From contig MCFG01000602.1 of the NCBI GenBank assembly GCA_002104895.1, positions 1 to 10,000 on the forward strand: a DNA stretch of 10,000 bases, given 5' to 3'. Positions within the stretch are counted from its first letter, which is position 1. The number at the start of each line of letters is the position of its first letter. The notes below the pieces were generated by a model. The model did not search any database. It saw nothing but the letters and a program-made list of their open reading frames with translations, and was not told the DNA's origin. Shown here one piece after another: positions 1 to 8,903 of the stretch. This stretch comes from Anaeromyces robustus (lineage: Eukaryota > Neocallimastigomycota > Neocallimastigomycetes > Neocallimastigales > Neocallimastigaceae). A program made the translations under genes and the position numbers.

Positions 1-1852
1 TATAATAAAATGACAAATATTTATAGGTAAGTAAAAGAAATAAATAAATGGTAAAATCCATGTTCCATATAATTCACTTTCATGAATCAAATTTAAATAT
101 AATTGATTTGGTGAAAGATTAGTTATACAAGATGCTATATATAATATACCAACTGGTGATATAATAATTAAAGCAACATATTGAATAATATTAAGAATAC
201 GATTATTTGTCGGTTTAATAAAAGAGTATATTGGTGTTGAAATAAGACCAAAAAGAATTGATAAACCATAACTAATTAATCCAAAAGTACTCAAAACACA
301 ACATAAAATAGCACATGAAAAACATTTTATTAAATGCCAATCTGGCACTGGATCTTTTGGCTGAGGTTGTTTATTAATTTCTTCTTGATTTGAATTTAAT
401 TCATCATTTTCATCTGAAATTAACATAGTTCTGATAAATGGTATAGCAGGCTTCAATATACACACAATTAAAATTAAAGATAAACAAACAGTTAAAGTAA
501 ATACCTAACAAAAAAAAATAAAGATACCCAATAAAAATTGAAATCATATAAGTAAATTATAAAAATAATTAATTTATAATGAAATAAAATAATGAGAATT
601 AATTGTTTAAATTTATAATTTAAAATTACCATATTTTGATTTAAGCCAAAAACATCAATAACTTTCCATGATAAATAAGGAACAAATATACACAAAATAC
701 CACAAACAAATGCTAAAACTGTAATTGATGTTGCTTGAATAATTGGTCTATCTCTTCTTGAAAAAGCCGGAAAAGTATCAATTAAGATGCCTTTAGATTC
801 AGCAGCATCAAAAATTTGTACTGATTTTACATTATCTGGTAAAGGTTGTAATGGATCTTTATCACCGGAATTCAACCAAATTAAATAAGACTAATTAATA
901 TGTTTTTACATTAACATTAATAATGTTAATATTAATATATTTTAAATTGATATTTAAAAGAAAAAAATTAGACCAATTTTTTTATAATTATTATGATTAT
1001 TATTATTCTATTATTATAATATTTCATTACTATATTTTATTATTATAATTATTATAATTATTATTATTTTATTATTATAATATTTTATTGTTATATTTTA
1101 TTATCACATATTATTACTTTGCATGCTAAAAAACCAGCTAACAAAACAACTGGAGGATAAAAATAACCGACATCAAGAATATAACCAGAATATGGAATCA
1201 TATAAAAATGATTAGAATGATGTAATTTTTCAAGCAAATTATTAAAACTACGAACTAGACCTTCTGTATAACTAAATAATAATAATTGTTATTAATATAG
1301 CAATAATAATAATAATAATAATAATATGATGTAAATACATAATTATTAACTAAAAATTATAATTATTAGTTATATATTTATTATATATATAAATAAACTA
1401 ACGTTCCAATAGGCTTTATTCCAAATGATGATTTTTCTTCTTTATTGTTATTTCCATGAAGAGTAATTGCATCAATTTTATACCTTAAAATTTGAAAAAT
1501 AACGGAATAAAAATAAAAATCAAAAATAAATACTATATATAAAAATATTTTAACCCATTATTATATTATACTACCTTACAAAAACACCATGAGCCTTCAA
1601 TGGAATTCCATGAAGTTGATGCTTTGCTGTTCTCAATAAAGTTTTTGCGCATTCTATATAATAAGATTTATCATCCAATCTTTGATATTTCTTCACAGTA
1701 GAATCAAATATTGAAATTGGTAGTCTTACAGAATTAGCTAATTTAAACACTGTATTTACTATATCAAGATTTGGTAATTGGCCATTTGAACCCTCTAAAA
1801 TAAAATAAAATAAAATAAAATAAAATAAAATAAAATAAAATAAAATTAATTG

Positions 1853-1890
<38 letters not shown>

Positions 1891-3341
1891 AATTGCATAT
1901 AAAATATTTACCAAAATATAATCCCACAGAACTAAATAATCCATTTGGAGTACAAAGTTCAAAATTAATGGCTTCTTGAATTACACCTGACTTATAGGAT
2001 AGTGATTCAAATTTTATATCTAATTAAATATTTAGCAAAAAAATGAATAAGAATAATCAAATATAAATATAACATTTAAAAATAATACAAATATAAATAA
2101 ATATTAATAATTTATATATAATTACCATTATCTTGTAATGAATGATAAGCTTGAAGCCATGCAGATGCACCAACAGTATTATGGTCATAAACAACAAAAA
2201 TTAAATCTTTTGCCCAATATGCTTGTTCTATAATATTATTTAAATATTTATTTATATATTAACATTATATTATTGATTTATATGAAATGTATATATAATA
2301 CTTTACTAATAAAATATTTTATCAAAGATAGAAGAAAAGCAACACCATGAGTATTTACTAATATAAAGATAAAAAATATATATATAAAATTAAATATTCA
2401 AAAAATAAAAATGCTTAATGAAATAATGGTTATAACAAAACCTTTTTTATATAGTAAATTATAATAATAATTTTAAAAAAAAAAATCAATAAAAAATATA
2501 CATTCATCCTTAGAACATGTCCACGGGGCAGATAATACAATACTTTCTGATCCATCACTTCTTGGTGATTTAAATAAACCATAAACATTAGCACCTTTAA
2601 TTTTCTATTTTAATAAAAAAATACAATATAACAAAAAAAAAAAAAAATTAATATTCTATGCATATTCTATTTAATAATCAATTATTATTATTATTATTAT
2701 TATTATAATTATTACTTATATATCTCTAACTAAATATATTAAAATTAATAATTATATTAAAAACATTTATTATACCAGATTCCCCATTGAAGAATTGAAA
2801 GAGAAATTTTGGATCTCTGATAATAAGCCAAAATTATTCATTTCTTTATAAATAAATTCCTGAAAGCTGTTATAAATTAAATAATAAATAATTTTAAAAA
2901 TTAAAAAATATATATAAATAAAATAATTAAATATATATATATATATACTTAGTTGTATTTCTCAACTTCGTTGCGTATTCCATTTCCACTAAAGTTTCTT
3001 GACTACCATAATAAGTATTAACTTGACCAGCTAATAAAGCATTTTCTTGAGTTTTCGAAGTATTATGCACTATTTTAGATGGTAATAAAAGTAGCCATAT
3101 TATACCAATAATATAAAGAATAAAACTACAAAAAATATTTATATAATTATTAATTTGTTTCGATTATAGAAAAAAATACTATTAAGAATAAAATATTAAA
3201 GTATAAACATTACGTTTTATTTAAAATTTTCTTTTGAAATATAATTAGAGCATTTTTCCTTCTTTGAATTTTTGCTATATTATTATCAACTTTCTTTTTT
3301 CCAAATAATAATGGAATTTTATGTATTAAGCCTAAACCCAT
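1..3341 (-). CDS. GAA1: GPI transamidase subunit Gaa1/GPAA1 (partial at C-terminus)
   Basis: Subunit of the ER-membrane GPI transamidase, which attaches preformed GPI anchors to the C-termini of secretory proteins; Gaa1 has an M28-peptidase-like luminal domain. Splicing 12 exons gives 660 residues up to the window edge (family about 615-620, so slightly long), with the stop just outside. In order: a basic cytosolic N-terminus starting MGLGL; a first membrane segment at about 43-58; a luminal ENALL motif; ANVYGLF (about 137-143); a block with WAKDLIFVVYDH (188-199); EGSNGQLPNLD (254-264); RYKIDAITLHG (about 326-336); VRSFNNLLEKLHHS (about 360-373), equivalent to the human RKLNHLLERLHQS stretch; then several hydrophobic segments in the last 270 residues. 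A hydrophilic loop with NSNQEEINKQPQPKD in the last exon may account for the extra length. The start is the first in-frame ATG, with A at -3. Family assignment is firm; exact exon ends are inferred. Confidence 0.93.
1302..1326. repeat. (AAT)n microsatellite in GAA1 intron 9
   Basis: About eight AAT units lie just upstream (on the minus strand) of the acceptor of GAA1 intron 9. This is simple slippage sequence with no evident coding role. Confidence 0.9.
1797..1846. repeat. (AAAAT)10 pentamer forming the 3' end of GAA1 intron 7
   Basis: Ten perfect AAAAT units. Read on the coding strand they are ATTTT repeats, and the last one runs straight into the AG acceptor of exon 8 at 1794. The repeat therefore supplies the T-rich tract of the splice site. 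The unit is the reverse complement of the large TTTTA array at 4390-4604. Confidence 0.95.
1856..1887. repeat. (AT)16 dinucleotide repeat in GAA1 intron 7
   Basis: Thirty-two bases of perfect alternating A/T next to the pentamer array. Together the two repeats make 82 of the 117 bases of intron 7. Confidence 0.95.
2681..2705. repeat. (ATT)8 microsatellite in GAA1 intron 3
   Basis: About eight ATT units inside the 171-bp intron between exons 3 and 4. An A run at 2633-2647 lies nearer the acceptor. Confidence 0.9.
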
Positions 3342-3387
3342 TTTTAATAATGAAACATAAACATATATTACTCTTGATTTTATTTTA

Positions 3388-3429
3388 TTTTTATTTTTAT
3401 TTTTATTTTTATTTTTATTTTTATTTTTA
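3388..3429. repeat. (TTTTTA)7 hexamer array
   Basis: Seven exact TTTTTA units, 47-88 bases upstream of the GAA1 start codon. Confidence 0.95.
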
Positions 3430-3447
3430 TTTTTTTTTATTTCTTTA

Positions 3448-3469
3448 TTTTTTTTTTTTTTTTTTTTTT
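3448..3469. repeat. T22 homopolymer upstream of GAA1
   Basis: A run of 22 T on the plus strand (A on the GAA1 coding strand), about 107-128 bases upstream of the start codon. Confidence 0.95.
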
Positions 3470-3587
3470 GTTATATTATAGTTATTATTTCTTTACTAAA
3501 AAATGTTTAAGTGTAATTCTATTCCCAAGAAATCTGCTTTATTATATTATTAGTTATTATTTATTATTTAGTATTTTATTATTAATT

Positions 3588-3607
3588 TATTAATTAATTA
3601 ATTAATT

Positions 3608-3638
<31 letters not shown>

Positions 3639-3705
3639 ATTCTTATTATTCTTATTCTTATTATTCTTATTATTATTAATATTATTATTATTATTATTCT
3701 TTTTA
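3588..3705. repeat. Compound TTAA / TTTA / TTATTC / TTA repeats
   Basis: A run of TTAA units (about 3590-3611) passes into TTTA units (about 3611-3638), then imperfect TTATTC units (about 3637-3672), then TTA units. The gradual unit change suggests slippage with point mutations. Confidence 0.85.
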
Positions 3706-3831
3706 TTTCTATTTCTATTATATAACATATATATCTTTTATTATTATTTTATTTTATACTATTTTAATTATAATTATATCATAATTATATAATTCACTTT
3801 TTCTCTTTTTATATTTTAAATGAAAAAATAT

Positions 3832-3854
3832 AAAAAAAAAAAAAAAAAAAAAAA
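3832..3854. repeat. A23 homopolymer
   Basis: Twenty-three consecutive A on the plus strand. This marks the start of a section where the plus strand becomes A-rich instead of T-rich. Confidence 0.95.
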
Positions 3855-4172
3855 CTACTAAAAAATTTAGATTAATTTAATTAAAATTATTTCTATTTGT
3901 CATTTTTTATTAAATATAATATAAAATTTTTATTACCAATAAATATTATTAAATATATAATAAAACAATTATATATTAATGAAAATAATCAATATTTTTA
4001 TAATTTATATTTTATATTATTTATTAAAAATATGTAGAAATATTATTAATTATAAAACTAAATTTTTATTATTTAAAAGTAATATAATAATTCTAATAAT
4101 TCTCTTAAATATTACAAGTATATATATAATCATTAAATGATAAATAATACTTTAATATTTAATAATAAAAAA

Positions 4173-4239
4173 TATCAAAAAAAAAAAAAAAAAAAAATAT
4201 CAAAAAAAAAAAAAATATCAAAAAAAAAAAAAAAAAAAA
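4173..4239. repeat. Three tandem units of TATC plus poly(A)
   Basis: Three consecutive units, each the tetranucleotide TATC followed by an A run of 21, 14 and 20 bases (4173-4197, 4198-4215, 4216-4239). The constant spacer shows these are tandem copies of one unit whose homopolymer length has drifted, rather than independent A runs. Confidence 0.92.
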
Positions 4240-4389
4240 TATTTACTATTACTAAAAAAGATAAAAATAAATAAATAAAAGAGAATAATATTTTCTATTA
4301 TGTTGTAAATAATGATAATATATATTAATAAATAATTAAAAATATATTTAATATGATTTATTATTATTATTTATCCCAAGGTTATAATA

Positions 4390-4604
4390 TTTTATTTTAT
4401 TTTACTTTATTTTATTTTACTTTATTTTATTTTACTTTATTTTATTTTATTTTATTTTATTTTATTTTATTTTATTTTATTTTATTTTATTTTATTTTAT
4501 TTTATTTTATTTTATTTTATTTTATTTTATTTTATTTTATTTTATTTTATTTTATTTTATTTTATTTTATTTTATTTTATTTTATTTTATTTTATTTTAT
4601 TTTA
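4390..4604. repeat. (TTTTA)43 pentanucleotide array
   Basis: Forty-three contiguous 5-base units (215 bp). Units 4, 7 and 10 are CTTTA and all others are TTTTA, so the left edge has a 15-base super-period (two TTTTA plus one CTTTA) repeated three times. The unit contains no stop in any plus-strand frame, which produces a meaningless open frame rich in Phe, Tyr, Ile and Leu. Confidence 0.97.
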
Positions 4605-4822
4605 TTTGTTTATTATTTATTTATTTATTCATTTAATATTAAATATTCTTTTAATATTTATTTGTTATAATATATTTATTATATATAAATTTATTTAAAT
4701 TCTTTACTTTTTTTAAAAAAAAAATAAACAAATGAAATATATTTATATTTACAAATATCTCTATTTGATGACTATTACTAATTTTTATTTTTGATTTCTT
4801 AATACTTTATTATAATAATTTC

Positions 4823-4853
<31 letters not shown>

Positions 4854-4888
4854 TATTAATTTTATTATACTAATTCCTCTTTCTGTTT

Positions 4889-5014
4889 TGTTTTGTTTTA
4901 TTGTTTTCTTTTTTTTATTTTTATTTTTATTTTTATTAAATTTTTTTATTGCTATTGTTTTTTTTTTTTTTTTTATTATTATTATTATTATTTTATTTTT
5001 TACTTTTTATTTTC

Positions 5015-5052
<38 letters not shown>

Positions 5053-5130
5053 TTATGATTTTATGTTTTACTAATATTTTGAATTATATATTAATAATTT
5101 TATTTATTTATTTATTTATTTATTTTTTTT
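4889..5130. repeat. Compound T-rich, TTA and TTTA microsatellites
   Basis: Includes TTTTTA units near 4913-4936, a T17 run (4958-4974), TTA runs (about 4975-4991 and 5020-5052) and TTTA units (about 5101-5125) followed by a T run. All are T-rich on the plus strand. Confidence 0.85.
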
Positions 5131-5447
5131 TATTTATATTTTTATTATAAACATTGTTGACAAATTTATTATAAAACTTAAATTAATTATAAAATAGAAA
5201 ATATAATAAAATTGGAATAAAAATCTTTTGTTTAATTATTATATATTTTTACGTATATTTTGTATTAATTTTGTTTTTTTAAACTTTTTTTATTTCAAAC
5301 CTATTTATATTGTTTGATTGTTTCAATATATTTTGTTTTTTACTTTTACTTATGAATTAATATATATAATAAATATATTTATTATATAAGCAAATTATAC
5401 ATCTCTATATAAAATATATATAGAAATATATAGAAATATATAACATT

Positions 5448-5453
5448 TTTATT
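5448..5453 (-). terminator. Possible poly(A) signal for RHO1
   Basis: AATAAA on the minus strand, 43-48 bases past the RHO1 stop codon. Position and sequence fit a cleavage/polyadenylation signal, but the hexamer is common by chance in DNA this AT-rich. Confidence 0.3.
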
Positions 5454-5495
5454 ATATTCTATTATAATATGATTATATAATATTTTCTAAATAAT

Positions 5496-6853
<1,358 letters not shown>

Positions 6854-6857
6854 TTTT

Positions 6858-6893
6858 CTATAATATATTAAAATTAATTTTTATATCATTCAT
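6858..6893 (-). other. Candidate uORF or 5' UTR intron end before RHO1
   Basis: On the coding strand an ATG at 6893 opens an 11-codon frame whose TAG stop (6860-6858) ends four bases before the RHO1 ATG, in a different frame. It matters only if the transcript starts upstream of 6893. The same TAG, preceded by T/A-rich sequence, could instead be the acceptor of a 5' UTR intron. Neither reading can be confirmed from sequence alone. Confidence 0.25.
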
Positions 6894-7028
6894 ATTATAT
6901 ATAATAATTTTAAAAATATAAGTAAAATATTTAATAATTATTTTTAATTCATTTTCTTTTAAAATTAAAATATTATTTAATAGCATTATATGAGATTAAA
7001 TTTTTATTATAATTATTCATTAATAATT

Positions 7029-7060
7029 ATTTATTTGTCTGCTTATTTATTTGTCTGCTT
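7029..7060. repeat. 16-bp tandem duplication upstream of RHO1
   Basis: Two perfect head-to-tail copies of ATTTATTTGTCTGCTT (7029-7044, 7045-7060). Its core TTTATTTGTCTG recurs inside RHO1 intron 2 near 6448-6460. Confidence 0.9.
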
Positions 7061-7147
7061 ATTTATTTATTATTTATTTATTTATTATTTATTATTTATT
7101 ATTTATTATTTATTATTTATTATTTATTATTTATTTATTATTTAATA
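7061..7147. repeat. TTATTTA-type heptamer array upstream of RHO1
   Basis: About ten units of a 7-base TTA+TTTA repeat with some extra TTTA units. This is the same unit and orientation as the array in RHO1 intron 2 at about 6020-6113. Confidence 0.88.
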
Positions 7148-7530
7148 TTTATTAAAATTTTTCTAATTATAAACTAAATTTTTGTTTAAAGTAATTTATT
7201 TATTCATCTATTAATCAATAATTGATGTATTTTTAAAAATAAAAATGTTAATTTTTTCTGATTAAACTAAATGTTTGTTAAAAGCAATCATTATTGGTTT
7301 CATAAATATTCTGATGTTTTATCATTTTAATTATTATTGTTATATTTTTATTATTATTATCATATATATATTATTTTTTTTATTTTATTTATTTTACTTA
7401 TTTTATTTATTTTATTTCAATATTTATAAATAATCTATAATCTACTTTCAATAGAAAAAAAAAAAAACTACTTTATTAAGTTTTATATTTTAATATATTA
7501 ATAAAAAATCTAATAACAATTAAATTATAC

Positions 7531-7534
<4 letters not shown>

Positions 7535-7573
<39 letters not shown>
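7535..7573. repeat. (TTA)13 microsatellite
   Basis: Thirteen exact TTA units in the RHO1 upstream spacer. Confidence 0.95.
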
Positions 7574-7574
<1 letters not shown>

Positions 7575-7624
7575 ATGCGAAAAATAAGTAAATAAATAAA
7601 TAGATTGTTTTCTAAGTGTTTTAC

Positions 7625-7640
7625 AAAAAAAAAAAAAAAA
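7625..7640. repeat. A16 homopolymer
   Basis: Sixteen consecutive A on the plus strand in an otherwise T-rich spacer. Confidence 0.95.
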
Positions 7641-8018
7641 GATAATAATAGCAATAATAAAAATAATATCTACGTTTAAAACTCTAATTATCTTTTTAAA
7701 AATAAAGTAAGAAATAAATAAAGTAAACCTGTTTTAATTTTTATTTTATATTATCTTTATATATAAAATCAACCTTGGTAAACAAAAAATATTTTTTTAA
7801 TAACTATTTATTTATATTATATTATTATATCATATTATTTATATTAATATAATATTAATATATTTCACTTTTTTTAATTTATTTAATATATATTTCCACT
7901 ACTATTCATATACTAATATATTGTAATTATAATATATAAAATTTTATTAATATAAAAAAAAGTTATGTGACAACCATCAAATAAATTATTGAAAATTAGC
8001 CAATATATTTTACAGTAT

Positions 8019-8053
8019 AATTAATAATATATTATAAAATTAATAATATATTA
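8019..8053. repeat. Direct repeat of a 16-bp AT word
   Basis: AATTAATAATATATTA occurs at 8019-8034 and again at 8038-8053, a 19-base period. Significance is low given the base composition. Confidence 0.8.
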
Positions 8054-8281
8054 AAAATCCTATAATTCTATTTTAAATATTTATTTTTATTTATTAATAA
8101 TTACAATATAAAATACAAATAAGTATCAACCAATAAAATTAAATATTATTTCATCCATAAAAACAAAATAAAATTATAAGCTAAATTATAATAAAATATT
8201 TATAGGAAATTGCTTATTAATATATTTTAAATTATTTTACCCTACTTCATATTTAACACAGATTTTTATCAATTATAATTA

Positions 8282-8600
<319 letters not shown>

Positions 8601-8638
8601 TTATTATTTTTATTTACTATTTATTACTTACTACTAAT

Positions 8639-8691
8639 TCTTTATTATCTACCATTATTATTATCACTTACTCTTTATTATCTACTATTAT
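8639..8691. repeat. 20-bp imperfect direct repeat, 33-bp period
   Basis: TCTTTATTATCTACCATTAT at 8639-8658 recurs at 8672-8691 with one C-to-T change. It borders the long TTA/TTTA array and is more sequence-complex than its surroundings. Confidence 0.85.
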
Positions 8692-8844
8692 AATTAATAA
8701 TAATATTTCTAAATTATTACCTCTATAATTAATTTAATGAATATGATCAAATGATCAAAATTAACAGTATAATATAATTATTTTTTTAATTATTTTTGCT
8801 TACTTTGTATCTTGTGCTTTATGATACGATTTGGTTTGGTATGA

Positions 8845-8850
8845 TTTATT
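8845..8850 (-). terminator. Possible poly(A) signal for the HRI-like kinase
   Basis: AATAAA on the minus strand, 54-59 bases after the stop codon, a spacing similar to that downstream of RHO1. Another AATAAA overlaps the stop codon itself. Chance occurrence cannot be excluded. Confidence 0.3.
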
Positions 8851-8903
8851 TATGAGTAAATTATTAATACTAATTAATAACTCAAAAATTCATTTATAAT
8901 AAA

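Larger units (their letters stand above)
1..3341 (-). other. GAA1: Exon-intron map of GAA1
   Basis: In transcription order the exons are 3214-3341, 2949-3125, 2776-2866, 2502-2604, 2307-2357, 2126-2227, 1912-2019, 1575-1794, 1403-1483, 1118-1271, 630-890 and 1-504 (open). The frame stays open through every join, and each join restores a recognisable Gaa1 segment. The 11 introns are 79-227 bp. Donors are mostly GTAA or GTAT; intron 8 uses GTAGTA and intron 9 uses GTTAGT. Acceptors end in TAG or CAG except intron 8, which ends in AAG. The 51-nt exon 5 (2307-2357) is the smallest and easiest for automated annotation to miss. Confidence 0.85.
3342..3470 (-). promoter_or_regulatory. GAA1 upstream region with poly(dA:dT) and a possible uORF
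   Basis: The sequence upstream of the GAA1 ATG contains, on the coding strand, a short open frame (ATG at 3364, stop TAA at 3346-3344, six codons) that closes two bases before the main ATG. Beyond it lie an AAAAAT hexamer array and a 22-base A run. In fungi poly(dA:dT) upstream of genes tends to exclude nucleosomes, so this could be core promoter. No specific factor site can be named, and the transcription start is unknown. Confidence 0.4.
3342..5495. other. Spacer between RHO1 3' end and GAA1 5' end
   Basis: About 2.15 kb with no supportable gene on either strand. It holds the GAA1 upstream region, mixed TTAA/TTTA/TTATTC repeats (3588-3705), A-rich sequence with homopolymers (3832-4239), the TTTTA array (4390-4604), T/TTA-rich sequence (4889-5130), and about 350 bases of non-repetitive AT-rich sequence (5150-5495) that should include the RHO1 3' UTR. 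Long open frames here are artefacts of stop-free repeat units. Confidence 0.8.

Noticed and set aside
910-930. Short inverted repeat (TTAACATTA, one base, TAATGTTAA) near the GAA1 intron 10 acceptor
   Set aside because: The arms are short and AT-only; a splicing hairpin is possible but unsupported.
3272-3481. Plus-strand open frame of about 69 codons over the GAA1 5' end
   Set aside because: It runs antisense to GAA1 exon 1 and through the hexamer and poly(T) tracts; it is composition-driven.
4173-4239. Poly(A) runs as tails of retrotransposed elements
   Set aside because: No element body, no reverse-transcriptase coding sequence and no convincing target-site duplication; the TATC spacer points to tandem duplication.
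4353-4670. Open frame of about 105 codons rich in Phe, Tyr, Ile and Leu
   Set aside because: It is the direct translation of the TTTTA pentamer array, which has no stop in any plus-strand frame. There is no sequence complexity and no protein family resemblance.
4893-5150. Tyr/Phe-rich open frame
   Set aside because: Translation of T-rich, TTA and TTTA microsatellites only.
5363-5388. Perfect 26-base A/T palindrome about 110 bases past the RHO1 stop
   Set aside because: A 13-base perfect arm is expected about once by chance in 10 kb of nearly pure A/T DNA, so it cannot be called a terminator or origin.
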